A stretch of 56,736 nt of DNA from the NCBI GenBank assembly GCA_002812745.2, contig NCSJ02000281.1, positions 1-56,736 of the forward strand, in the 5' to 3' direction. The position numbers and the translations under genes were made by a program. The stretch comes from Scytalidium lignicola (taxonomy: Eukaryota > Ascomycota > Leotiomycetes). The notes below the pieces were generated by a model, which searched no databases, was not told the origin of the DNA, and saw only the letters and a list, made by a program, of their open reading frames with translations. Positions 31,791-44,685 of this stretch are shown piece by piece. Numbering within the stretch: position 1 is the stretch's first letter; the number at the start of each line of letters is the position of its first letter.

Positions 31791-34700
31791 TTCGTCAGAC
31801 GTACTGTACTTCCACCGCGCAAACCCAATTGCGAGCAAAGTCCTGGGATTTCCTGGCAANTTTTTTGCTGCAATTGAGTTGTTTCCTAGGAATGTAACAT
31901 GGCTACAAAGAAAAGGCACGCACAGTAACACAAATAGTCAGAAAAAAGAATAATTAGGAAGATCAAATAAAGATTTGTCTGGACTGGACCAACATCTGCA
32001 TCGGCGTCTGCAGAGGTGTAGCAGTCAGTGGGGCAGCCCCTGGTGTTCTTGGCAAAGAAGATGTATGCTGCAGCAGCACTATCCCGGAACGTGAACTCAG
32101 GTGATAGGATGCCAGGGGAAATGCAGCCGAAGAGAGCTAAAGGAAGAAAACGCCACTGGGGCGTGCTCTATCGATTTCCTTCTTAGCAAAAGGGCTTTTT
32201 TTAGGTCGTATCAGCTGGGCTAGCCTGGGTTAGCCTGGGCTAGCTGTTCGTTTATGGTCCCTAAGGTAACTACTGTAAGGGCAAATACATAATCGACAAG
32301 AGGTTCGAGAAAGATGAAAAAGAGTTTAGAGTGAAGAGAGAGGACAGTTGGCAAAGGCGCTTTTAGTTCTTCTAGTCATATACTGTAATAGCTATCCTCG
32401 TAGTCTTATTATTATTGTGGTTTCAATATATTGCTTACGGATAGTTGCTGTAGCTTTACAGTTGTACAGTCCAGTACGTTTTGAATGCTTTTGAATGCTT
32501 TCCTTACAAGCAATTTTGGATTACTGCTTAACTACTCTGTACTAGTTCCCTCTTTCTCTGTTTTACTAATGAGTTGTTGCACTTCTTTCTTGTACCACCA
32601 AATCATTATCACAACCAAACACCCTAGGTTCCCTATGAACAGAAGATTACTTATCACATGGGCAAGTTTTAAAAGATACAGTAATGTATTAGCTAAGTTT
32701 TATTCATGGTTTTTGCCTTTGCAATCGTTCACNTTTTTTGTTAATACGAAAGAAGACATTTACAATTCTTCATTTTTCATCCACGTTACGTTTAATGTGT
32801 ACATTTTTGAATAACACTAACGCGTAAGGCAGGCTGCAGGCCGAAGAGTACTTAATGATTGCACGTATAGTAATTATTCGATTTAACTTAATTGTTAATT
32901 AAGTTCTCGAAGTTAAGCAAAATGCGACCGGTTTACCGGGTTAATTACTGTAACACCACTCTAGTGATTTGCCGCATTCCTGCATCCAGCAACCACCAGC
33001 AAACTTGACTACTTAACCCTCGAGACTCAACACCTGTACACGGCGAGGGCTACAAACCTACAGTATTCCGGGGATATGCTCTAGAGCTAAGGTTAAGCCA
33101 TCTGATCGATATAGGAGGTTTCGCTGTCTCCTACCGATTCCGATAATTACGACGTGTCCTTTTGGCCTAATCAAAGGAGTAGATTTTAACTTTACAATCG
33201 ATCACTCTCGAACTTAAGTCAATGAAACATTACTAGTTATAAAGAAACAGTTGTAACTGCTCACATCTCTAGTAGTATAGTAGCTTGATTGTCAGTAGAA
33301 GCTTTCGAATCCTTCAAGGGGTATTATATATATAATATAGTACAAAAGATAATTTTTCATGTTCAAATATTACTTTTAATATACAACTGAAAATAAGGCT
33401 AACTAGCTTGAAGGTATAGTTTTTTTATAAAAAAAAGTATAATATAAGAGGAAACACAAGTAATAGCAGTATAAGAATAAGGGTGCTGCAAAAGGGTTTA
33501 AAGACAAGATGCTGCTTATTGCATTAGATTCGGCGGATATTTTTCTTAAAGTTAAATAAAAGAGGTTAATAATCGATGGTAGACTAAAAACGAATATTAG
33601 CAGNTTTGATCAAAGGTTAAGATGGTAGAAGACGTTATATATTTTTGCTTATTAGGTATGTTAATATACATATACATGTACATACACTGAGAGTTTGAAA
33701 CAGGTGGGAAGGAGTAGCTGAGGTATATTCCTTTTAAGACTAATTTTAAGACCGATATAATTACTGTAGCAAAGAGTTCTTTGCAGGCATGCTAAACCAG
33801 GAAGTTAATAAAGAGTATGCTTAAAAAAATCAATAAAAAGCTTGGCTACTTTAATGTCTTGCTGCTTTCCTCCCTTACAATTACAATCGTGTATTAGTTT
33901 GCCGTATTGCCCAACTATTTAGTCACTAAAGTTAACTAACTTATCGTATATTGATGATTAGGCTAAAGTGACTGTTAAGTTAGGAATTGAGGTGTTTATG
34001 TAATTGCCGGCTAGTAACTATAAATGAGTTTTCATGGCTAGGTCATAGGATAACCATCTACATAATTCATACAACTACATTTCTAGACCTCCATATAACT
34101 AATTATTCAACTACAAATATATCAAACCATAGCAGTGACCCAGTTGGCAGGTAAACACATGATGATGATAATGATGATATGATGATTATAATATTTATTT
34201 GCGTCTAACAAGTCAAGTTCGAGATTGCTGCTCTAAAACCTCTCGAAGGGTATAAGAACGTGCTAAACTTAGGATTTATATACAAAGTATTATCTAAAAG
34301 AAAGGTTAAAATCCACAAAAAGTAAAACACNTTTTTTTATAAATAGTTTTAAGTCCTTGATCTTATAATGTTATAATGCTTCAGGATATTTAAAAAAGCA
34401 TTTATATTATAAGCATGCTATAAAGTTAATGACTATACATCTTTTATAATCAACCAGAATGGATATTAGATATTTTGTGTTTATTAATAGATAATGTAAT
34501 ACGAAAGTGTAATACTAATATAATAAGGGGAAATCTCTTTGTAACACGCTTTAAGAGTTAAAAGGAGGATATAACGTACAAGTATAACTGCCGATTCGAT
34601 TGTTTTGACTTAATCTTAGCTCTATAAACGCTGCTTCAAAAGTGCTATAAGTTCGTAAAACACACCACGTACAAATGTTGAGTCATCGAATTCTGGCAGG

Positions 34701-34919
34701 CAACCACAGGTATAGTATATGGCTTAATTATTAGTAAGCAGACCTTTTACTGTTACACATCTATATTCAATTGATCTTCCGCTATGACAATCGTACACGA
34801 CAGCCATGGCGGACTCTCGACCTTGGGAAACCGAGATATAAAGGATAGAATTACCTGTTGTTAGCACAACACAGTATCAACCTCCTGCTACCACTAAGCG
34901 ATTCCACTACTGCTGTCAA
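31791..34919. other. Gene-poor region upstream of Nramp, AT-rich from about 33.2 kb
   Basis: No gene is supported in about 3.1 kb. A short tandem of GCTAGCCTGGGTTAGCCTGG type lies at about 32218-32245. A plus frame at 32485-32814 crosses an N and is unrecognised. Segment 32830-33100 has balanced composition and contains one member of a dispersed repeat (33026-33062). From 33200 to 34700 the sequence is strongly AT-rich with N at 33604 and 34331. A GATGAT microsatellite lies at about 34160-34185. Confidence 0.4.
33026..33062 (+). repeat. Dispersed repeat, copy 1
   Basis: The copy begins CTCAACACCTGTACACGGCG and continues AGGGCTACAAACCTACAG. The partner at 37529-37566 differs by A/G and C/T transitions only over this core. 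Similarity continues more weakly downstream (TCTAGAGCTAAGGTTAAG against TGTAGAGCCAAGATTGAG). Confidence 0.6.
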
Positions 34920-35378
34920 CTTACCCTCGAAATCCAGAGAAATATTTGGAGAATAACAGGCTCAAACGGGCCTGGCAACGGCCATCCATAATATCTCAGG
35001 TCTGCCGAGAAGCTCGTTCTGTAGCATTGCAATTTGGAAGACTACGTTGGATAGAGTGCGTTGCATACGGGAAACATTAGGCAAGAATCTGGTTTGACTC
35101 AACCAAAGATATAATCTTCATAGATAACCCCTCAGATGTACTCCATATTCCAAAAGATATTCTTGCCGAACATTTGTACAGGTCTCCTAGAAGCAAGAAC
35201 TGTAGCTATTACGCTTAGCTATATCAACTTTCATGACATCAAAGACACCGCGAAATTAATCGACTGCCTCAAACCACAACAGCTTCTCATTGCCTATGAC
35301 TATATTGTACATCTAACCGACAAAGAGGCAATAGAGTCCGGACTTTTCGGACCTGAAGCCGAAGAAAGTATGTATTAG
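34920..35378 (+). pseudogene. 2EXR-domain protein fragment
   Basis: The plus strand gives RNPEKYLENNRL, then IISQVCREARSVALQFGRL, ARIWFDSTKDIIFIDN and DILAEHL. A frame change near 35170 leads to TGLLEARTVAITLSYINF and LIDCLKPQQLLIAYD, ending at 35378. The VCREARSVAL segment with the following IWFD-xx-KDIIFI stretch matches the fungal 2EXR family, whose function is unknown. The expected F-x-x-L-P-x-E-I start is not cleanly visible (QLTLEIQRNIW occurs in another frame at about 34920). A TAG interrupts at 35078. The fragment is decayed. Confidence 0.6.
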
Positions 35379-37280
35379 TTGAGGAGTAGGAACACGATCG
35401 CCTGAGCTTTATGCTCAGACTAAAATTCCTTCGGGTGAATCATGCGATTCAGAGCTCGCATCTCTGAGGATGCTCATTACACTCCTATAGACGAGGTTTC
35501 GGGAACTTGGGTATCATATCGTAATCATATGCTTATGTAGCGTCGGCTTCGTAGACACGGGTTTTCTAACCTCCAGGAGGCAAAAGATGATCCTCGTTTT
35601 AAAGGCCTCTATAGCTAATTAGGCTTCATGATTGAAATTAATCCTCAGGTAAAGAAATCTTGGGACTCCTTTCCGCCATACATACTTGTATTTACGTTTT
35701 AGCGATGCCAGAGGTCTGATCACTTGCTAATCTTAGAATGTTTGGAGGACCGAATTTAGTAAGACACTTGTAGTGAATTAATAATGAAGAAAGGGTGCAA
35801 TTTGGACCAGTTAAGGGAATATTATACTATGAAGGGCTGCTAAAACGTGGAGATAATATCTGAGGACTTGGATCTATTGTTTGGAATATAGTGTTGAGAT
35901 ATATGCAAAGAATGAATAATATGCCGTCTTACGGTAGTATTCAACGGCTCAACAACTCCACCATTAGCTCCGTACAATACAGTCAAGATATAGTTGCTAC
36001 AGCCGTAGGTTAATCGCTTCTTTGTGTATATTAAACCCTAAATCTATAGCTCTCTAAGCACAATCAATTCAATCCTTCTAGACCATTCCCTTCATTGCAT
36101 ACATTCAACATAGGATACCTACGTTTTGGAACAACTTTATTTCCTGTATTTATTTTGTTTGCAAAGAATGGAGGGTACTGGATTAAAGTGGGATATTGGT
36201 CCGTGAAATAGTAAAAATAGTTGCTGCAAGATGATCTATGTTCCAGGTTATCTCTTGATTAATTCCACCTCTATAAACTGTCTGCTTTGTCTTCAGCTAC
36301 ATATTATAGATCTATACAAGAGGCATTTTCCCTGCCATCATAGATAATAATTTTCGATGTTATAGTACGTTTGAGTTCATATTCGTGGATAATATCTACA
36401 AGGGCCTCTACTCACGAGTATTGTCACCTTATTCCCGGACTATCCCAATAAACCCGTGGCAAAGGTCAAATTCTACTAGGAATATCTGTTAAATGCCAAA
36501 AATGTAGGAGAAGATTCAGAAGGATTGAATTGGTTGTATTTAGAAACTACTGGTTTAGGATCTAATATATATACCGAGTAGTAGTTAGCTTACGGCCATA
36601 GCAATAGCCGTAACAACTATTATTACCGTATTTAACGGAGCTAATAGTGGAGTTGATGAGTTGTTGAATATTACCGTACGTGGCATGCCCACTATTCATA
36701 ATTTTCATCTATCACAATAATATCTAATCCAAACTTCTATATTGTAGTATATAACGTACACATCTAGTATTACCTTTTTTTGAAGAGGGCTAAAATTGAC
36801 ACCTAGGGAAGAAGTTGTGATGATGACACGTGCAGTCCGTCTGCGGATGAGAAACTCTAAAGAGCGATACTTTATGCCCCTCTGATTATTTGGGCTGGAT
36901 CTTCCGGCTTATACTTATGTAAATACAGTATGCATTTAAGCCTCGTTATCATGAGAGTAAGTTCTGATAAGTCTTGTACGTCACGAACACGTGTCTACTT
37001 CCTAATTTCTCCATTTTGCATAGGAGATTCAATATCAATCATGCCTGCCTCTCTTGCTTGAGCAAAGAACATGTAGCCTTGGGCAAAGGAGGTGGTTTCA
37101 AAAAATCTTTATCCAACAGTCCCTTCCTTGCGTTATTAGCATTGTCCTTACATGCTTATTTCTCTGAGCTCGATTCCTTGGGTTTGAAGGAATTGTCCAT
37201 ATGTGCTCGCTACTTGTTAGCATAGCAGTACATGCTCTGCGCGAATACCTTAGCCAAAGATAGCCCACCGCCTGATATTG

Positions 37281-37516
37281 TCACTTCTCCGGGCTCAGTA
37301 CTTGATCCGAAGAGGAGCGTGGAAACAGGATAAAGTTGCCAGTCTGCAGATCGGCTGAAGCCGTCACTCGACTTGCAACCGGAATAATCGCCTCACTCAG
37401 CGGTGCATCGTCACATGCCGATGACAGCGTTTCAAGGTTGACATCACGGTCAGCTGGAGTAGGAGCATAGATGGGATCGTATTCGTCATTTGCACCATCG
37501 TTTTTGTCATCAGATC
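37281..37516 (-). other. Open coding-like fragment, family unknown
   Basis: The minus strand is open for 78 codons with balanced codon use. It begins SDDKNDGANDEYDPIYAPTP and ends FILFPRSSSDQVLSPEK. It has no Met start; a TGA bounds it on the N-terminal side, and a one-step frame change at its end would continue as VTISGGGLSLAKVFAQ. It is probably a gene or transposon fragment. I do not recognise it. Confidence 0.3.
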
Positions 37517-37528
37517 AAACTTATTGGC

Positions 37529-37566
37529 TCTCAACACCTGTACGCGGTGAGGGCTACGAACTTATA
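37529..37566 (+). repeat. Dispersed repeat, copy 2
   Basis: The copy begins CTCAACACCTGTACGCGGTG and continues AGGGCTACGAACTTATAG. Compared with 33026-33062 the differences are transitions, so the pair may be remnants of one element family, perhaps with RIP. Confidence 0.6.
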
Positions 37567-39286
37567 GCTTTGTCTGTAGAGCCAAGATTGAGTTATTCAG
37601 CGACAGTTATTTCTTCATCAACAACATGTCAATGCGTCGAAAATCATCCTTCTGAACCTTCTGAAGCATTACAGATAGAGATAATCATAGTACTACTATT
37701 GTAAAAAGGTTTAATTTTTCTTTTTAAGATGTATACTATACTTTACTACAATNAAAAAATGAATGTAATAAACTTATTTTCTTGCTTAACAATTGTTTAT
37801 AGTCTTTAAGATTGATTATGATAATAAAACATGTTTTAAAAGAAGGATAAGTATTAACAAATATACTCAGTTATAAACTTAGATATATAAATAGGTATCT
37901 TCATATAATAAGATAAAGAATAGCTAAATTAAACTTTACTAAAAACAGACATCATAACAAGGGATAAACCTTATGAAGAGTTATAATCAGAGTAGAGTAT
38001 AATACAAGGAGATGGTAGACTAGATTATAAAGTAATGAGTGTATAGGAATTTGAGTAGCTTAAGTGAGGCTTTGTCCTTTACATATTTACTGTTGATTAT
38101 TCTCTTGCTACTGGCAGAATGTAAATAAAGGATGGGAATATTAGTAGAGGAAACTATGTACTGTAACCTAAGGAGTCTTTCCAGACGCCTATAAATTAGG
38201 AGGTCAAATAAAGAGTATGATTGCAAAAAAAAAAAGATTAAACTTATTTCAAGATGTGGAGACGAGCTCAGACCATATGGCCCATACACAATCGCAGAGT
38301 GTGCATTTTTCGGACACTTATTTCGACGCTTACTGTAACACGGTCTCCTGTTTATCTCCTCGAAATTGGTTCTAGTTGATAATTGCTAAAAGTGTGGAGC
38401 AGACAAGTGTATATTGAGGTTGAGGAAAGAAGGGAGGATGACGGGGACGCTGTCAGAGGTTATGGCGCAGGGAATAGGCTACTACGCATATATCTTGTAT
38501 GGTACAGAGACTCAATTGGCTGCTAGTCTTGATGATGTACAGTACATAGGGGTGTGTGTGAAAATCCTTCAACCGTAGCCGACCGTAAGCTCCCTGAGCT
38601 GTGATTGGTTGTGCTATTACATAAGCACCATACTCTCTGACAGGTTGCATACGTTCCACGTATGCACCTCCTACCTAACAATCATCATCAACACAACAGG
38701 TATATCACGTAAAGGAATTACGTGCCGTACTTCGTGTTGAGCCCTTAATTGGGTATACCGACAGTTGGCTTTTTTTATAAAAAACAAACCTGAGAACAGT
38801 AGAAATATAACAACCTTCAGGTAAATAAATTACATAGATTGATCTAATAAGACTTGTCTTTAGGCGCAGCAAAAGCCTGCGTCCTCTTTCTCTTGGTGTT
38901 CAAAATGTCATGCGTGATAATTAACACGTCAGATACAGTAAATCATGCAACTACTACTAGTACACTTCTGTCTACAAGACATGTCTTTAACAAACAGGCT
39001 CTAGGAGTGTCATCAACAGAACACACTACACACACTTTGACTATTATCAACCTTTGCTTATTCATTGGGTGATTTGGCTAGTTTCAATATCATACGTTTA
39101 AACTTACAGACTAAAGTTTAAGAATCTCTTTCGAGTAAAAGCACCCTCACATTGTAACAAATGTAATAGCTGAGCTACTTAATTTATCTTATTATAATAA
39201 ATGTCTACGATATATATTTATATTACACATAATAATATTTAAGCTTTAAATCAACCTTCACCCAGTCTTCTAATTTTTCACCCTTT

Positions 39287-42200
39287 TTACATGCTTCCAC
39301 CCAGCGGTCTAACTGGTTGAATAATTTCAACTAAACTAGCATTGAGATTCCGCCAGCTAGCTTTTTGACGAAACCATTCCAGCATTGGAGACGTTAACCG
39401 CTGAGCTCCTCCCTCACTTGATGCAACATTATCCATCCAAATCCCAACGCTCTTCATCCATGCGTGCATCTTCTTTGCAATAGCGTCAGGACCCACTATT
39501 AACATTGCTGCTATGGCCTCGCGTACAATTCCAGCATAAGCGCATACTGTCTTGCCATTCTCAGTATAGATGCTCTCATTTCACATCTCGTTAGGTACAG
39601 CACAGCATGTGCAGCAAGTGCCAGCTGTAAACTTGATCTGCTGCATTTTTGCAATTCCCATAGTCACCAAATCTTGCATACCATCAATACACTCCTCTTG
39701 CTTATGGTCCAGGCATTGGCCTACACTTTTAAGGGTATAACATATTAGGCACTTGCCTATCCATGGCTCTAAGCGCCCATTTAACTCGTACTAATCGCGG
39801 CTCTCTCGTTGATTTCAAGCAATCTCATATTGCCGCTTCTTCTCCCGTAAAGCACTCGCAAGCCCGTCTATTGCATTATTTGCCTCTGAAGCAAGTCTAG
39901 TCGAAGTAATTCAACTCCAATATGGGGTTTGATGCTCTTCGTTGCCCTGGGATACTCTGCTCCATGAGCCTACTGCCACCAAAAACATCCGAACAACTTT
40001 CAAAGCATACAGTGTAACTTATCTCCTGTAGTTGGCTTACTAAGTCATTGACAAATTCTATTGAGGTTCGTTAACTTGAGACCTAAAGAATCCATCCAAG
40101 GATCAAGGTCACCTTGTGTTTCCATAGTCCACTCAAGTGCAACTACAATAGTGACAACAATAATGTCATTATATTAGCATGTTATACCTGTCTCAGTCCA
40201 CTTGTTCGCTTGTCTTTTTCCCCAGCGGTTGTAGATAAGCTTTAGCACTAAATACAGTGGGTAGCTCAGGCTCCTTCCTTCTCTAGCGACTAGCTCCTGC
40301 AGCTTTTTCTGGAATAATGGTGCTCAACTTTGGACTTTATAACTCAATTGCTCAGAGCAAGTCTTGGTTTCATGCAAGCTGCCTCTACTTCCAATAAAGT
40401 CACAAAAGATACAGCAGTCCCTCCACGACTCTAGACATCTTTTTAATTCTCAAAATGCAGATTGTTCATTATTACACAACTCTTTTATGCCAAACACTCC
40501 ATGGTATTGTTGAACTTGGCTTATCCTTGCTTCAATCCGCTTATTGTGCCATTTCCACAAAGGCCGTGATGCTACTATCAAACGACGAAATTTCCTTGGC
40601 GGAAGACTTGAAATAATATCTGTTTCATCCCAATCAATGCTGAAATCACTTTTTTCATTAAATACTAGTTTATCAGTTTTGCCTTCTCGTCATTTTTTGC
40701 TCTAACAATTACTTCCTCGGAGCAAAAGGGCTGCTTAGAAGGAAGTTTTTGGCTAAATGACATTATCTTAACTCGCAAATTCCCATGACTATAAGTGCCA
40801 AGTATAGCTCTGCGCTTTAGGGTCCCTGCGTTTTTTTGTAGTTCCCGAGGTCAGGGTCTTGGTAAGCTCCAGTCTGTTTGGGTTAAACGACTACTGTAGA
40901 AGCTGCCTCAAGCTCTCCATCTTTGTAGCTGTTCTCAACTGTAAGGACAGCATTACCTTGTTAGGTAAATGCAAGAACTCATGAAACCAGGTGGATGCTC
41001 ACTTATAAGCTCGCAGGAGGGTAAATTGCAATGTAGTCGGAAAGGCACCGTTCAGTCCATAGGTTATGTCTTGCTAGAGTAGACAATGTCTGATTTGCTA
41101 GTCAAAAGCAACATTGATATTTGTATACAAGCTCTTGTCGTCATACCGGTTAAAAGGCTTGAACACTTCTTTTACGTGAGTATTGGTAACAGACACAAAT
41201 AGCTGTTGATATTCTTGAGAGTTTATTGGCTGATCCCAAACGTGTACTGTAACTTTGTGGAGAATGGAGGTCATTTGGGCTGAACTCCATGACTTATTCC
41301 GTTTAGTGCCACGACGAAAGAGAAGGCGGCTAGGCGTGCACCCATCCTCGTACTTTTAATACCAGAGCATATTAGAAAACTGATGAATGCACACCAGGTA
41401 CTTGCATACAGGATTCGCTAGTTGGATGGGTATAAATTGTGCTATGATAAATTCCTGGTTGGTTGAATGCTTTGCCTTGTTATGATGAGTAACGCAAATC
41501 ACAGACTTATTCTAAATATAAATGCCACATTCAGATGATGGGCCATTTTGTACTTAATGCTGAAGAGCTCTGCTATTCGTCTAGCTTGGCCATATGCAGT
41601 TTGTAAGCTACTTATAAGCATTTCTTTGAGAGTTTCTGTTTACTTCCAAAGATGATAAACTGCAGGCTAGTCTTAACGACTGGCCTTTGTCAAGTTGCCA
41701 GGACTACTAGTGTTAGCTTTAGTTAATAGGTCAAGGTAAGCCTCCTTTAGGTTATTCTCTAGATGTTTGATAAATCAGAACCCAGTTTTCTGGTTAGTCA
41801 GATTATCTTTAGGCTTGCTAGGATCGATGGGTAAATCAAAGCCAAACATGAGCTGATTGCACAGTTCTTCGGCCTTATTAATGAAGTACTCTGTAAGACC
41901 GCAAAATTGGGTCATGGCTAATTGAAAGTTATTTTTGAATTTGACTGTTTGTCGGCCATCGCTCCAATGAAAGAAGACAGTTGGAGGTACACTATGAGCT
42001 ATAACTTGTTCAAAATTACGAAGGCTTTAGAATTCTTCCAACGCGGAAAGAGTACCAGAAACCATGTATCTCTACTGAATGCAGTCAAACTGCTTATGTT
42101 GCATCAGTCAAGAGTGTTGTTTGATTCCCAAGTGAGGATATGGTGATATGGGATAGCACGTTTGAAAAGAAGCAACTGCAAAAGGTAGATCAGGGCTGAA

Positions 42201-42653
42201 GGAGTTAAAGTATATTGCTTTACAGTTAAGAAATTCTGAGCATCTGGTGACAAGCCAAGGATTTTACTAAAGTAAATTAAAAGACTTGAACTTCGCTTTT
42301 CATCAAGAAAAACTTGTGTTGAAGGTAACACTTAGCTGAAACATTAATTTGCAGAAGAGATCAGTTGCCATTGGCGAATTCTGATGCCTTTTGGTTGCCA
42401 CCTCTGATTTTGTTGGCTCTTTCTTTTCGCTGTCCTGCTCTTTGAAGACACTGTCATCATCCACATCATTTGGCCCATATGCGTTATCATTTTCATTTTC
42501 TTCTTTGTTTTCATCCTTAGTTTTTGAGGCACCTTTTGGATAGTCACTACTATCATGTGCTATTCCAACTTGTGGTATGGGTTTATTCTTTTTGCAATTG
42601 AGCCCCTCGCTGTCCCAGATGGTCTGTATTTGATCTTGCTGTTTTGTGGTCAA
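39287..42653 (-). pseudogene. Degenerate large ORF of the RecQ/OrsD-associated multicopy type
   Basis: Minus-strand pieces appear in a consistent order. Near 42320-42110: YFSKILGLSPDAQNFLTVKQ and YLLQLLLFKRAIPYHHI. Near 41900-41750: INKAEELCNQLMFGFDLPID. Near 41570: ELFSIKYKMAHHLNVAFIFR. Near 40640-40450: FSIDWDETDIISSLPPRKF, LWKWHNKRIEARISQVQQYH and GVFGIKELC. Near 39700-39290: a cysteine-rich stretch CLDHKQEECIDGM and CCTCCAVPNEM, then MLIVGPDAIAKKMHAWMKSV. I know this order from large fungal proteins that carry an OrsD-type zinc finger and a RecQ-like helicase, often repeated in genomes. No helicase motif is readable between 41100 and 40700, so that core seems deleted. Stops and frame changes are frequent. 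The family name is inference. Confidence 0.5.
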
Positions 42654-43066
42654 TTGAATACTATAGTGAGAGCGGTTTACTTGTTGGCTCGCTTACTGTA
42701 CGGCCTTTTCTCTACTCGCATTCGCTCGTAGTCGGTGGAAGCAATAGTGGTCGTTAAGCGAGAAGCCGACGATTAGGCCCCCCAAAATAAATGAACCAGT
42801 GAACTAACCGAAAACTGCTGAGTGATTTCGATCCGCATAGTTAATTCAGCTACGGTATTTTTTTTACATCCGAAAGTAGATTAGCTCTATCACATTTCCA
42901 AGATCACCAACGGGTTGTTTTCTTCGTCCTCCTTTGCTCGCTTCTCTTCTCTTCTTCCAAAATAACATCCGACGCCAACTTTCATCAAAAAGCCATCCAC
43001 CACGCCGACTCAGACGTGTAATTCCATCAAATACCAACTTTAATCTACTTATAAAAAGACTTCAAT
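42654..43066. promoter_or_regulatory. Upstream region of histone H4
   Basis: These 413 bp lead to the H4 start. The last 150 bp are pyrimidine-rich with CTTCTCTTCT tracts, a usual feature of highly expressed fungal promoters and leaders. No divergent histone H3 gene lies in it; the left neighbour is the degenerate element. Confidence 0.45.
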
Positions 43067-43667
<601 letters not shown>

Positions 43668-43800
43668 ACAACCCATTCTCTTCCCGGGCAACTCAAGCCA
43701 CCATGCAGTGGTTACTCTACCGTCTCTATTGATGTGCTTCTTCGATCATATTTTATCTGCGCTTGGTTTCCTCGGCTTTGGTATTAATTACATAGGCATT

Positions 43801-44010
43801 CTTGCTACTTTTGATAGTCTTTCGGGACGGTCTAGCATCTTGTTTACGAGAGGGTAGCGCCTATTATTATTACATATCATTCGTTGGTACCTTCGAAGTT
43901 TGCAGCTCTATCTGGTTCCGGCTATAGGAGTTTAAAAGGACCTGATCAATGTGATATCTTGCCTTTTGATAGTCTACTGCAGACAGTCTAGCATCTTGTT
44001 TACGAGAGGG
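43801..44010. repeat. Direct repeat downstream of H4
   Basis: The block CTTGCTACTTTTGATAGTCT at 43801-43820 and a 24-bp block at 43831-43854 (TCTAGCATCTTG...GAGAGGG) recur at about 43959-43976 and 43987-44010. The second block is identical in both copies; the first differs by a 2-nt gap. The copies are 156 bp apart and flank part of the H4 3' region, suggesting a local duplication. Confidence 0.75.
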
Positions 44011-44685
44011 GCAACACATTCGATCAATCCTTTTCTTTCATACTGAGGACACTTGTCTTTCTCGCAGATTTAGCTTCTAGAATTGGGCTCTGGTAGTGTT
44101 ACCAAATGGTTGGTGTGGCTTGATTAGCATGGTTTGGAGGATACTTTGGTTTGAGCTTTTCATGAATACCTTGTTTTACGGCGTTTTAATGGTTCTCCTG
44201 GTTTGGACATGGTGTCCAAAGGGAGGGTTGGGGTTGATGACTTCAGAGATTTGTATATGCAACGACTTGCACTTAAATTATCGCAATGAAATATAGCCTC
44301 TCGGCTTAGTTATCCATTGTCAAATTTCTGCGTGTCTTGTGATTAAGTTCGTGCTCGTCACCTGAAGTTATCTTAAGTTAGAGTAAGGAGGAACCACTGG
44401 CTAGACGTAAATAGTACTTCAAGGCTGATATTTTATGAGCAGCGGGTGTATGTTAAATCTAGTTATTATCAAATCCGTGCCTCTCAAACTGTAGCACATT
44501 AAAGAAACTCAAAAGTAGTATGATTTAATTACACCGAGTCGAACTATGTGGCTCCTGTGTAGGCTGTCTCTTCCAAAGTACAATCCGAGGCGCCATATGC
44601 AAGCGTTACTAACGCTGCTTAAACGATTTCAGTCTTGATTCATAGTAATACGCACAGTTAAAATACATTCATAGTTCCTTCCAAT
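44011..44685. other. Intergenic between H4 and acyltransferase
   Basis: No gene is supported. A plus frame at 44096-44296 (66 codons, hydrophobic, Trp-rich) is unrecognised and probably chance. The region contains the 3' ends of two convergent genes. Confidence 0.4.

Larger units (their letters stand above)
35379..39286. other. Gene-poor region, partly AT-rich
   Basis: About 3.9 kb without a supported gene. It holds the second dispersed-repeat copy (37529-37566), an unrecognised minus-strand open segment at 37281-37516, an AT-rich stretch at about 37700-38300 with N at 37753, and a plus frame at 36974-37225 with no known motif. Confidence 0.4.

Noticed and set aside
31348..31953. Plus-strand frames opposite the Nramp first exon
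   Set aside because: They are antisense shadows; the minus strand encodes the conserved Nramp helix 1.
34150..34190. Possible CRISPR-like or satellite array
   Set aside because: It is only a short GATGAT microsatellite; no spacer-repeat pattern exists anywhere in the window.
42303..42653. Acidic 116-codon minus-strand frame as an independent gene
   Set aside because: It lies in order with the other pieces of the degenerate large ORF, and its end merges with that family's frame. It is low-complexity and unlikely to stand alone.
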